A DNA stretch of 64,000 bases from Taenia hydatigena (lineage: Eukaryota; Platyhelminthes; Cestoda; Cyclophyllidea; Taeniidae): positions 1,116,001 through 1,180,000 of the forward strand of contig JADWOT020000001.1 in NCBI GenBank assembly GCA_036345935.2, in the 5' to 3' direction. The notes below the pieces were generated by a model. The model did not search any database and had not been told where the DNA came from. It was given only the letters and a program-made list of their open reading frames with translations. The position numbers and the translations under genes are program-made. This document shows, piece by piece, positions 11,074-22,420 of this stretch. Numbering within the stretch: the stretch's first letter is position 1; every line of letters begins with the position of its first letter.

Positions 11074-12056
11074 CTAAAAGGTATGAAAGTGATTGCAATC
11101 AAAGCTCAAATGTTCGAGCAGGTTCAAGTGATCACACAGTAGGTCTAAGGCATTACTCGGAACCTCGGTTCAGTGAGGGCCAACTCTTTGTCAGTCCGCA
11201 TTCCACCACACTGCTTATAACTTGCGTCACCTTCAAAACGTGTCGTGCTTCCTCCGATTGGGCTTATGGGTGAAAATGTAGGCAGGTTGTTCCGTTGTGG
11301 GACACGCCTCCACACATAACGTTCGCAATAAACGTTGAGCAAACACCTACAACTTCATGCATGCACGCACACTTCTCCTCACCACTCGTGTCAGTGCCAG
11401 CGTCAACCCACTTACACCTTACACCTCACACTTCTTCCAAATGTCTGCAGCGTGTGGAGAAAAGCACACACACACACACACAATGGCCAACACTCAGCCT
11501 ACGGAAATATAATTACAAGCCTATGCGCCCGTTCCGACAGAGAGAAAGTGCATCATTGGAGTTGGAGCATATAAAATTCACAATAATTGCAGGTGATCAG
11601 TTTGAATAACAGCTGGAACCTCAAAGCGTTCACTTTGAACTATAGATTAAAACAATGTGGAAGGCCAAATTGTCAAAACAACTAAAAACCCTTGTGGCAA
11701 AACATTAAACAAAATGCTAAGTGCAAAGGAAATAGAGAGTAGGAAGGAACTTGGGAAGGATTCATTTTAGCCAATGAGAATTTGTGAATGTCTACAACGT
11801 TAATGATTTCACCTTAGAAAAGTAAATGTTAACGTCTTCTACCCTACCCACTAAATTCATTTCTGCGTTGCCACTGAAACAATGAAACAACTCATTTGAA
11901 AGCACCTGCAACACGATGCACGTGGTGGGTTCACTCAGTCCATGGTCTGGTTGCAATACCCAACTCAGCTATAATGCCCTTCGCCTCATACCCGACGCAA
12001 CATAGCACATGTGGTCAACGGACGCATTCTAGCAGGCTGCCAGTAACACCAAGACA

Positions 12057-12156
12057 NNNNNNNNNNNNNNNNNNNNNNNNNNNNNNNNNNNNNNNNNNNN
12101 NNNNNNNNNNNNNNNNNNNNNNNNNNNNNNNNNNNNNNNNNNNNNNNNNNNNNNNN
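12057..12156. other. Assembly gap (100 N) inside the FnIII array
   Basis: Exactly 100 Ns, the conventional marker for a gap of unknown length. It interrupts copy 2 of the duplication just before the expected second class C exon. The true number of FnIII exons cannot be told from this assembly. Confidence 0.95.
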
Positions 12157-12399
12157 TGCGTGGCACCAACGTCAGCTACCTCACTGACGCAGGTTTACCG
12201 ATACCAACAGATGATGATAGAGAGAGTGCTTGCTTCTCACCACCTCATACTAGGACAAGTTGGTGAGTCTGTCCTTCTAGTTAATGCAACATCTTTACTA
12301 TGAGGAGGGTGTTAGAGACACTTTACTCGTTTCTGCACCTACTTGCACAGCAAATGGCAAAAATAGGGGAGAAAATAATGCCTTTGTGCGGGTAATTTT

Positions 12400-12725
12400 T
12401 TCCTTTAATTTTGGGTGAGAATCTCTACACGCCTGAAACAGCAGTTTCTGTGCCAGCAGAATGACGGTTGACACGTGGATGCCAGCTACTCCTTCTTGCG
12501 CAGTTGATCGCTTCATAGTGTTGCTGCTACCAGCCACCATGTCTCTGCTTCATCACGGTACTGCATGCTGAAACGCCAACACGAAAGGCTACTACAAGCT
12601 TACACAAGCAGCATACCACAGGTCCTTCTACTGCTGCCTACTTGGCACGCATGCATTTGTACAAAGTGGCTAGTTGGGCAGAGAAAGGAAGGATTGTATT
12701 GTCTTCCTTTACGAAACGCCGCTGT
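12400..12725. repeat. Diverged repeat, copy 1 (partner 13790-14085)
   Basis: Shares ordered blocks with 13790-14085, such as CATGCTGAAACGCCAACACGA, a CAGCAGTTTC/CAGCAGTCTC block, and a TTGTACAAAGTGG/TTGCACAAAGTGG block, at an offset near 1,390 bases. It is an old non-coding repeat with no ORF recognised. The rest of 12157-12399 and 12726-13789 shows pyrimidine-rich sequence without a recognisable gene. Confidence 0.6.
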
Positions 12726-13789
12726 CACAAATGAGCTCTAACTAATAGCCCTTCCACTCATTCGTACATACACACTACCGCATCCTTCGACCTTTCCTTG
12801 CCCCACTCCAAGGAAGACGAAAGAAAGGAGACATAATAGTGGGGTGAAGGATATTTGTGTGTGCATTTTGCATGCCGACTAATAGCCACTCACTCGGTGG
12901 CGAGCGTACAGTGACAAGGCGAGCAGCTGACCCGCCCCATCACCAACAATTCATGTTTTTCTCTATTAGGCTGCCATATCTGCAGTCGACTCTTTCCCCT
13001 CTTTTATGCTAAAAGTCTATTTTAAAGCGGCTGAGGGGCCGAAGGCAACAAAAATGTGTTCACCATCACACGTGTCCGTGCCTAGTAGTAATAGTAGTAG
13101 AAGTGGGCACTAAAATAAAGGCGGTTAGCAGAAGAGGAGGGATAAAAGGTAAGGGAAGAGAAGGAGATAGACGCTTAACTTTACTTTTTCAAGTACTGGT
13201 TACCATTTTCACCTCATCTCTACCCCTTTTTCTCTCCTCTCCTTCATCGCAATTGTCGATCAGAGTCGGAAATGCTGCCCTCCGAATCACCACTACCGCA
13301 GTTTGCCGCAGGTGCTTTCATTGTTCCCGCTTCTTTCCTTTTACTAAGGGTAGCTTATCTCCTACCACTGCCTCTTGTTTCGTGTTCACATCTCATCGTT
13401 CTGCTACATCCCATTCGCATTCATCTGCACTTTTGGTTACTGCATAGACGACTGCTGCTGCGACGACTCCTTTCGTTTCTTCAACCACTACCGCACTTCT
13501 AGGCAAAATGATGACCAGAGAGTTTTCGGCTCCCCTTTTCCCACTCCCTGCTCTGTGGCAGACTCCTCTGTTTTTTGTCAGCCTACATTTTATTGTTGGC
13601 TAAAAACGTTTTGCTTTTTTATAAGAGAATTGTCTAATTACATGGATAGCAGGATGGAAGCACTGATTCGTGGTGAGGAATTGTAGGAGACAAGGCCATC
13701 GAGGAGTCGTGGACAGATGTCAACGCGCAAGCGCCCATGGTGAGTCAATACTGTGGTGTTGCCCTCGCGTGGGTGACTTCGCCCTCCTA

Positions 13790-14085
13790 ATTTGAGTGAA
13801 AATGCCTACACGCCTACAGCAGCAGTCTCCGAGCCAACAGGCTGATGGTTGAGATGCTGACGCCAGCTGCTCCTGCTTAAGCAGCTGTTCCATGGTGGTG
13901 CCACTAATAGCCGCCACTTCTCTGCTCTTACACAGTGTCGCATGCTGAAACGCCAACACGAGGGCGTTTTACAGATTTACTTAATCAGTATGCCATAGCC
14001 TCCTCTCCTATCCGCCTCTTGGCGTATACGTCCTTGCACAAAGTGGTTAGGAGGGACGATAGAGAGGAAGAATAATCTTCTCTCC
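13790..14085. repeat. Diverged repeat, copy 2 (partner 12400-12725)
   Basis: Second copy of the 12.4 kb repeat, same orientation, roughly 70-75% similar by eye. No terminal repeats or target-site duplication could be recognised. Confidence 0.6.
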
Positions 14086-16950
14086 TTCTACCAAATACCA
14101 TCCTCTCCACACCCACACTCACACACCCCTTTCCGATTCATTCCTTAGGCCAAAAGGTAGTACCAGCAGCATGTCAATTCAACAGCAATTCATGTTCACC
14201 ATATCTAACAGTGGGGACCTTACTCACCCTCTTGTTTACTTGCACCTCTCATCATCTGTACCATCAGCAGTGATTAACTGTGACCCTTCCAATGCAAAAG
14301 CATCTTTGTGCCTGTAGAAGCAAAATATGCTGTATTTGTCACGGATGAGCCCAAGTCCATAGTGCCTCATTTATAGCATCAGTTCTGGGCAGGGTGGCAG
14401 CACCGTTGCTAAAAGATAGGGTTTGAATCCGAGGCAGGATCAATACCGTCGATTGTCGCAACCGCACTTAGTTTCACATCGATTCTTCCAATTAGAAGTC
14501 GTTGACCACCGTCATGCGCCTATCAGCGCGCAGCAGTGACCACTCCCTTTCACTTGACGGCTGCTGTATTTCGACCCAAAATGCATGACGGCTTGTCTAA
14601 GGAACAGACCTGGGACGATTCGCACATGTGAGCAATTCGAAAATTCAGCTATCAAGCACAAGCATGGAGGGCGTGGGCGTCAGCGACGAACAGGCTGAAG
14701 GCGTTCGTCGAAACGGCAGTTCTGAAGTCCAAACTCACAACCAGTGTGCTCTATCCTGCACCGTTCTAGGCGTCCTGTGGTGCAGACTCGCTTCCTGCAT
14801 TGGCATGTTGATCTGCAGTCCACTCCTTTGGTTCATTTCACAATGAGTCTACCCAAGGGCAGCCCACAAGGGCACTGAGAGAGCAGGTAATTCGGAATTT
14901 GGGAGAAAGGGGTGACCAGATTCCCCATAGCAGAGAAAAGCTTAGTGCCCCATATGGTGTATGTGATTGTGTGTAAGTGGCTTTCACGCGCATACCCACG
15001 GAAATTATGGGAAACCAACTGTCAGTTGAGTTGAAAGCTTGCGCTTAGTCTTTTTAGTGCGACTTGCATATGCTGACCTTTTTGTCATTGCTTTATTTTC
15101 CGTGACACTAAGTAGCTTACGTCCATGGTTTAAATGGAATAAAGAATTAGCAAACTTAAAATTTTTCCCTGCTTTTTCCTACTGCACTACAAATTAGTTG
15201 TGGGTTCAAAGCACTAGAAAAGAAGTTAATCATATAAGAGCTTTTCAGGTGGCTTAATAGAGAATAGTCTCGTCCCAACTTAGCCTCAATTAATGGGTTA
15301 CAACCAATTTCTACGAGAAATAATTGCTGGACAGGGGGAAGAATATCTGGACCTGGTGAATCAATCAGAGAAATGGTTTCCATGACGAATCTTGCCAGCA
15401 ATTTTCACATCGATCCACCTACATTTTGCGATCGCAACCGCCTACACTTTTGTTGAGACTTTTGAACTGGAAGAGTTGCTTTGCTATACTCTTATACAAT
15501 TTTTGAGAAAGGTTACGGGTCATGTGTATAGTAGCCTTATAAACAGCTCTTTTATTTCTTGTAGCTTTTGGTCTGCATATGTGTGGCTTTGCACGTAACA
15601 TAGATGCATTTCTAACATGGATTTGCTAGAGTTCTGCTGAGCAGCATGCATTTCGTACTCTTACCACCACTGCTTATTTCCAACTAATGCATAGCCTTGA
15701 TTATATGTGACTCTAACTCTAGTTTTGCAAAATCAATACAATGGACGCAGCACACTTTAACTATGTACACGGACTTCGTAAGCTTCGTCGTGACTCTTTC
15801 GAGAGTGGCTTGAAGCAGTGCTAAATAATGCTCCATTTGGAAATGAACTTATGGCAATACGTGATTTCTGAAAAAAACGCACACATAAGGGTAGGACACA
15901 CCTCAGGGATTCAGACGCTATTCCATTAATAAATGCCACTAATGCATGGAATTAAGTGGGGCAGAGTTTGCACGCCACATTATTCTCTTGCCTTGTGGAC
16001 ATTTACAACAAATCCGCTCCTAAGTGGCGTTAAGTAAAACATGTATTCCCGGTAAACGAAAGCGTTTCTAGGCTGGATAGCTTTAGGCACAATGGCCACT
16101 TCCGGAATGTTGCGTATCCATGATCTTGTGCAAAAATAATCGGTTGTAGACTATGAGTGCTCTTGGCATTACTGACGGGCTATAGGCAACAGTTGAACTA
16201 GCGCAAGCGGTGTAGGCGAAGGAGAAGAATGGTGTCGGTCTACTCCAATAGGCAATTTTCAACGCCTAAAAACGAGATGGATTTACCACGAACAGCTCTT
16301 CCGGAATTGATATTACTATATGCTGTTAAGCATTTGCGAGAAGCGACTTCGATGTCATCCGATCAAGGAAAATAAAATAGTGGTGGCTGATGAAGCAAAG
16401 AAATGAGCTACTCAAACCTGCAGGATGTTTTTCAAGGACCGAGTTTAAGTTAACAAGTCTGCCTCTTGTCAAGACGTACTGCTAAGAAGCAAAGGTCAGA
16501 GTGAACCTCACCTAGGATTGAGTTCGTTTCCTGCTGACATAATAATGCTTTGCGCATTTTACATAAAGGCGAGGGTGGATATAGTGCTAAATCAGGCAAA
16601 CTATTGCCCGAGTGCATAATCTCTGGGGCTACCAGCATGGCGTGCAGTCAACGCTGCTCAGCTAGGGCCCAAAAGCGGAGCCATTAATGCCCGCATAGGT
16701 AAGACAAATAGTTGGATTGCAAAAGCGAGTCGTACAAAAGCAAGTTGACTCATCCCTTATGCACTCTACTAGCTACCTCGCCTTCCTCAAGGTTGCAAGG
16801 GTGTCCTTCATTGGACGCCATACGTGCGGAGTTACGAATTTCCCCGCAATTCGATTAACGATCGGCAAAGCCGCTTCACTTCACCTAATTCACAATATAT
16901 GGCGACAAATGTAGACAGTGGAATGCTTAAACCAGAATGAAGACTTCCTT
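14086..16950. other. No gene recognised
   Basis: AT/GC-average sequence without convincing exons. About 14380-14880 is GC-richer and has the look of a decayed mobile element, but no motif is firm enough to name it. Confidence 0.4.
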
Positions 16951-16951
16951 T

Positions 16952-17368
16952 GCAGACAGCGTTTGCGCCTTTCGGCAACAGGACAAACTCTCCGACCTAC
17001 AATTCACTCTAGGGCGACAGTTGTCAATTATTTGACCCAACTTCAAAATAGAAGATGAGAGGTGCGCTAAGGTACATGAGCTGGTCCTTGCTGCCCTTCC
17101 CTCTGGTAACATCCTTTTAGCAGTGCCGAGGCTGCCATCATCTATACATGCACAGGAAGACTTGTAACCCATACAAGAAATGCTACACGAGTATATCAGC
17201 TCCGAGAGAATCGTCTTCTGGTGCATGAAGTTAGCATTAAATTTAGCTGGACAAAGAATACCCCTAGACAAGGTGGCAGAAGTTTGTTCGACGTTTAATG
17301 CCACGTTAAATAGAGGATTGATGAAACTGTTCATTCTGCTGATAGTAAAACATCTTAAAAACTTGTGA
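16952..17368 (+). pseudogene. Decayed reading frame of unknown origin, two internal stops
   Basis: One plus-strand frame runs 139 codons with only two in-frame stops (TGA after about residue 28, TAA after about residue 72) and ends at 17368. Between the stops it reads like protein, for example DERCAKVHELVLAALPSG, ILLAVPRLPSS and VAEVCSTFNATLNRGLMKLF. The opposite strand is open across the same interval, which fits the mirror of once-coding sequence. A CAG precedes the start. No family is recognised. It could be a decayed exon, a processed pseudogene fragment, or chance. Confidence 0.3.
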
Positions 17369-17371
17369 TTG

Positions 17372-19749
17372 CAACAAGAGATACTGATGTAGGCAAAATT
17401 AGAGCCTATCAAGATGCTGCTGGAAAACAAATGGTTAAAAGGCTTAATAGAAGAAAGTTTTGGGCAATTTCCAAATGGCTAGAGGCAGGTGTTGGTGGGT
17501 GTGGCATGAAGAAAGGGACAAAGGTATTCGAAGAGTGACCTGGTCACAATGCCTTAACATGTTAGGCCGAATTCGGGACATTCGTGCAGAGGTATTTAGG
17601 GCTTTTTCTTACAGGTAAGCACAGTGAGTGAGCAAATAGCCTAGAGGAAATGAGTCGGAGATGAACGACTTCGGTAGATAGCTGTATGAGTAGCGGAGGC
17701 ACACGAGAATGGGAAAGAGACGTAGGACTTGGCGACAAATAAACCAGACCTAATTAAGTGTTTAGACGGATGTGAGACTGAGAGATGGGAATTTGATGGG
17801 TAGATAAATCCATACACGATTAAGGGTTCACAATGAAGCAGATTGGTAGATTTATTTGACAACCAAGGATGCTATCTGAGTAGGCCGGCGACAATATCTG
17901 GCATTTTGTATTCCCTACTTTCGAAAAGGCGCCTTTTGTATTGTGTCTGTGAAGATACCCTAGATGGTGCTTTACACAATCCCTAGATAAAGCCAAATAA
18001 GAATACGATCAAGCAGAGGTTTCAGCCTCTCTCCAAGTCTGGTACCAGGCAATTACACGAACCGCTTCTCATTTGAATGCGATTAGCTCTTCAAAAGCCG
18101 ACTAGCCAATTGATAAGCTCTTCGACCTCTTAGGATCTGATACCGTTGCATTGTCTTTACCATAACTTTCGTAGAATGAGACTTCGACATGTAGCGCTTT
18201 GGCATCTCTGCTGCAGTCGCGACCGGACGAAGTGTTTAATGTTGCACTTCCTTTCCATTGAGAAAAGGCTGCATTCTCTTCATCCCCATGTAGATTTTGC
18301 CATCGTGCATAAGGACAAGGCAAGTACTCCGATATCTCTAGGTTATTAAGGTAATTCATCTTCCAAAAATTACTTATTATTGCGCTGCTGCTGCAAGATT
18401 TCAATAATTCCTCACTTTTTGTACCTATGACGACTGTAGATGGAGTAATTCCAATTGTTTAAGGTTAGACGCTACCGCAAGAGCGTAGGTTTGATGTAGC
18501 TAAGTCATGCTTTCTAGGCTCACGTGACTGCACATTATTTTAGTTGATTCATTGTCGATGAATGGGAGCGTGGAGGAATATGCTGGAAGAACTATTTATT
18601 TGACACCATTGCAGTAAATGTTGAAAAGCGTTTAAAGTCAAAGGTAAGTTGATAGTAGTGCGTATGTACGGACGAGTGAAGAAGATGTTCTCTTGCGATT
18701 CGCAGCGCTACTAACCAGAGCTCATTTGTGAAAACTGCATGTCGTTGGCGTTAGTAGAGACGTGTGCAAAAGTGGCTATTTTGAAAACAGTTGCAGCATA
18801 GAAACGCATCCGAAACAGTCATTCGAGCGTTTTGCTATTAGCATCCGAAAAGTCATGAAAACGTAGGGCAATTATTTCGGCTTGAGTTCTAATTATAAAC
18901 GCTTTTGAAAATGGGTTAGTGAGATTTTCGTGCAACTGAAGACTTGAATTTCCTTTGAAATCTTTGCACTTTGCACTTCTCTCCATTTTGCATTAATTTG
19001 CGCAAAATTTTTAGGCTGAACTAGCAGGGCCTGTTAAAATGCGCTTTACTGTCCCGAAAATTTTATGACTGCGTGCAGACAATGGTGTTACAAAAAGCTG
19101 CAACTAACGAAGCACTTATTCATAATTATTTCGTCTTCCTAAAATCTTCATAGTTCTCATTTTCATTTGTATCACACGTCATAAGTAATGTAGCGGTTGA
19201 TTCATGCGGTCTACCGATCTTTCTGCAGTGAAAATGGGAAAGGATGTATCTACTTAGGCGTCTACTTATCCAGTCCACAAATCAAGCCTCATCCTGGCAA
19301 GAAAGATTATGCTTTTCAATCGGCAAAGTGAGCAGCATTTAAGTTACCGTATTCGTAGCATAAACACGAACACCAACAAGCGGTAGGACGCTTAAGCGTG
19401 CGGGTGCTCCACAAAGCGCTTAAAAAACATGGATGGGCAGACTTGCAGTGATTCTTGACCTGATATATCCCCAACAACTTAGAAGGAGCATTGAAACTGC
19501 AAATCACTGCATTTTGGGCTAAGCTAGGCAGACACTTTAAAGAGTCTGGAACTTTGTGTAGGCTAATGTAAGCTGATCAACCGACTCGGTTATTAATGTG
19601 CCCATTGTGCTGCATGTGCTTGAGGGTATGATTGCTTTTGCCTGTTATGGAAAATAAACGCAATGACCGCTTACAAATTAGGTCTGCGACAAGCATTTTT
19701 GGCTCCAGCACATGCGTCGTTCCTCACTCAGCCTCTCGTATTAATCAGC
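17372..19749. other. No gene recognised
   Basis: No coding exon stands out. A 29-base acceptor-to-donor interval at 18615-18643 was noted and not accepted. Confidence 0.4.
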
Positions 19750-20450
19750 ATCAAAGTTGCCTCTAATGAAATCTGTTCCTACCGCTGTCGTGGATGGGAA
19801 CTCAAAGGATTTAAATCAATGCGCACGTAAACACCGGCATCTGGCGGATATTATCTGTCTCAAAAATGTGTTCAATCATGAAAAAACCCTTGAATACGCC
19901 CCATGAATACGCCCTAGATTGCAGTGCTTTCACTTCAAAATCATGACAGATAAAAGTCTGTCTTAAACTAACGGCCTGACTACATTTTCTCCGTGAGTGA
20001 ACTACCTGATTTGCATATAGGCGTCCCAACTTTGGGCAATTCGTAGAAAGCCGTATGCGTTGCCAATACATGGATGCTACGCATTTAGGCAGCTTTAGTA
20101 ATATGAATTGTAAGAGATGAAATGCCAAGTTAACAAGACTAGCCCCACCAAAATTTGCTCAGGATTTCGTCTTTGGAAAAGGTATGCTTATACGTGAACT
20201 GGGGAGGAGTTAACTCTGTACTCACTAATCCGATGCCAATATTTCAACAAAGATGCGTTTATCAATAGCCTTAAAACGCAAGTGCATTTAATCAGCCATA
20301 TTAAGTTTGGGTAGAAATTTCTGATTCTTAAAGCTAACTGCAAAATGTTTCGTTTATTAGATGACAAGAATTCTCATTGGACCATACCAAGCCAGCGCCG
20401 CCGAATTACCCGGCTTACGTATTCAGCCTATATGAAAGGGCATCATATGT
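19750..20450. repeat. Diverged repeat, copy 1 (partner 21885-22420)
   Basis: Shares ordered blocks with 21885-22420, for example GGAACTCAAA/GAGAACTCAAA, GTTAACAAGACTA/GTTAGCAAGACTA, and TTAACTCTGTACT followed by TCCGATGCCA. Both copies lead toward the tRNA-like segments, so they probably belong to the same composite repeat. No coding capacity is evident. Confidence 0.6.
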
Positions 20451-20554
20451 GAAATTGCATCAGAAGCCACTGTTCAATGCGACTGCAAAGAACACCACTC
20501 GCACACCGCCACCTGCTGCGCTGCATGAGCATGCTGCACCAAAATAAATACATT

Positions 20555-20628
20555 CGCCCTTGGGTGGGCTCTAATCACCAACCTTTCGGTTAACAGCCGG
20601 ACGCGCTAACCGATTGCGCTACGAAGGC
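20555..20628 (-). tRNA. tRNA-Asn(GTT)-like sequence, probably a pseudogene or SINE head
   Basis: Read on the minus strand, 74 bases have the layout of eukaryotic tRNA-Asn: an A-box-like GCGCAATCGGTTAGCGC, an anticodon loop CTGTTAA (anticodon GTT), and a T arm. Mismatches include the acceptor stem (one pair), the anticodon stem (one pair) and the T arm, where the invariant TTC is TTA. These defects, and a second diverged 74-base copy 811 bases away in the same orientation with the same flanks, favour a tRNA-derived repeat rather than a working gene. Confidence 0.55.
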
Positions 20629-20776
20629 CTACACACCATCTGCCATGCCACCAAGCTAGACACCGCATTTTAATGCAGTGCACTACCACCCACAGGCCTA
20701 CTTTTACCTCCATTTCCTACAGCCTGCACATCTCTCACCATCGTCACTACTCCATCATCTCCATTCCCATTCCCAG

Positions 20777-20960
20777 CGCATTGGCTAACTCATGCCCAGT
20801 GGATGCGGTTGCACATGCTTATGAAAGTGATGATGAGGCTGATCAGCAGCAGCAGCAACAAGAGTTAATTGCGAAAGCGTTGCCTTCACAGCAGCTGGAC
20901 AGCATGACCAATGCTACACATGTTGAGACGCAGCCAATGGCTTGCCGCCCTTCATTTTAA
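20777..20960 (+). CDS. Candidate 3' exon with acidic and poly-Gln segments
   Basis: A long pyrimidine tract ending CCCATTCCCAG forms a strong acceptor. The frame entered two bases into a codon then runs 60 codons to TAA at 20958-20960. It contains an acidic patch (ESDDEAD), six glutamines in a row encoded by CAG/CAA, then ELIAKALPSQQL and a polar end. That composition resembles the disordered tail of a regulatory protein, but no family is recognised. It lies between two tRNA-like repeat segments, so it may be a captured or repeat-derived exon rather than part of a live gene. No matching upstream exon was found. Confidence 0.35.
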
Positions 20961-21093
20961 ATCCACGCACAACACAGGCAGACAGTACATGAGCATGCAA
21001 ACGTGTGGCAGAGTAGCCACTAGCCACCTGTCAGCTTTTTGGCAAGGCAGCAACATGGGATAGGTGTGTAGGCAGAGGAGGAGAGTGCTGTCC

Positions 21094-21175
21094 TGGCAGC
21101 GGTGGAATTCGATCCCACTTCCCTCGGGCCGGTGTCTACGACCGGCGTCTTAAACAGCCACCAATGCTTCATCGT
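21094..21175 (-). tRNA. tRNA-Leu-like remnant
   Basis: On the minus strand a tRNA-like 3' half is visible: anticodon stem CCGGT/ACCGG around loop CGTAGAC (anticodon TAG), a class-II-style variable arm, and a T arm GTGGG-ATCGAAT-TCCAC. The 5' acceptor strand is not complementary to the 3' CGCTGCC strand, so it is a relic or SINE part. Position 33 is G instead of T. Confidence 0.3.
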
Positions 21176-21365
21176 GTGATCGCGTGGCACCACCTTCCTC
21201 CACCTACACCATTCAGTCCCTAAACCTCTACTCATTGCGCATCCCACATATAAAATCCACACTACGTACTCTAGAAGCCACTACTCAATGCGACTGCAAA
21301 CCGCATTATTCGCAAACCGCCCTTTGCATCGCAGAGCAGACGAGCTGAGCCGCAAGGGATATCCT

Positions 21366-21439
21366 CGCCCTCGGATGGGGCCGAATCATAAACATTACGG
21401 TTAAAAGCTAAATACGCCAACCAGCTGCATCACGTAGGC
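21366..21439 (-). tRNA. Second tRNA-Asn-like sequence, more decayed
   Basis: This 74-base minus-strand copy is homologous to 20555-20628. The T loop TTCGGCC keeps the TTC, but the anticodon loop reads CTTTTAA and several stems are broken. Flanks on both sides match those of the first copy, including TCTGCCATGCCACTAAGCTAG-like sequence, so the tRNA unit was copied with its surroundings. Confidence 0.5.
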
Positions 21440-21884
21440 CTTCACATATCGTCTGCCATGCCACTAAGCTAGGCACCGCACCTCGGTGCTTAGTACGTTG
21501 CCTTTACCATTAAGAATTAAAAAAGGGAAAGGTGTGCGTGTTAAGTGGGGGATAGTAGGGGGCTTTATGAAGTGAGAGAGAGTTTACTGCAAGGCATGTG
21601 CTAACATGGCTTTACGCAGATGCGATCTCCTTTCTTCGTTGCCCTTAATGCAGCACAAGTTGCATATTCGGCCCACTTGGAAGAGCATTCACTATTTCTA
21701 ATCGCATTCATTACTCTAGCGCCAATCGCCTTTGCGCACGTTAAAAGAGATGGGTAGGTGAATTCTCAGGATTGCGGCCCAGCCGCCATCGCGTATACTG
21801 AAATGGCGTGCATATCCGGTCCCTGCATGCGCGTTGTACCCCTCCTGGCCTTCTACATTCGTCGACATTAAAGATATCTCCATC

Positions 21885-22420
21885 GGATCCATTCCTACCC
21901 ATATTGTAAATGAGAACTCAAATGGGATTCAAATCAATGTATGCGTAAGAGGTGGCTTATAGCGATTGCTACCAAGTTAAAAATATTCTTAAGTATTGAA
22001 ACATTCCTTACACGATTGGTCGGATCGCATAATCAGCGCTTTCGTATTCCTTCCCAGATCAGCACCAAACAATTTATTGAAGGTCTGCATGAGTTGCCAT
22101 ATTTTGTCAGCTTTAGTAATAAGAGTCGTAAAAGATGAAGTACTACGTTAGCAAGACTAACTCCGCTAAAATTTAAGTTGGTTTTGTCCTCAGAAAAGGC
22201 ATGCTTATGCATGAATTGGGAAAAGGTTAACTCTGTACTGACTGATCCGATGCCAGCATTTCACTAAAGATGTGTTCACTAATGATCTTTCAAATGCAAT
22301 TGCTTTTAATCAACCGCATTCAGTTCCAATAGTAAACCTTTAAAACTTTAAAAAATAAACCGCATTGAGCCATACTGAGTCAGCACCACCGAAAATTGAC
22401 GTGGATTCCCATATAAAATT
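21885..22420. repeat. Diverged repeat, copy 2 (partner 19750-20450)
   Basis: Direct-orientation partner of 19750-20450 with substitutions and indels throughout. The stretch from 22421 to 24429 has no recognised gene. Confidence 0.6.

Larger units (their letters stand above)
8132..12056. repeat. Tandem segmental duplication, copy 2, cut by a gap
   Basis: Partner of 2945-6868, carrying exons B2 and A3 and identical non-coding sequence except for the differences listed for copy 1. It ends exactly at the N run, in a stretch that in copy 1 is followed about 70 bases later by exon C. The sequence after the gap does not match the continuation of copy 1, so the gap hides at least that exon and an unknown amount of array. 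Confidence 0.85.

Noticed and set aside
14380..14880. Possible tRNA-derived SINE (GGGTTTGAATCC box) and decayed reverse-transcriptase fragment
   Set aside because: Only a B-box-like motif and a vague protein resemblance; no A box at the right distance and stops in the frame.
16927..17430. 167-codon minus-strand open frame
   Set aside because: Composition is Ser/Cys/Ile-rich and unstructured; better explained as the mirror of the decayed plus-strand frame.
18615..18643. 29-base micro-exon candidate between ATTGCAG and GTAAGT
   Set aside because: Flatworm micro-exons exist, but a single isolated one with no partner exons is expected by chance.
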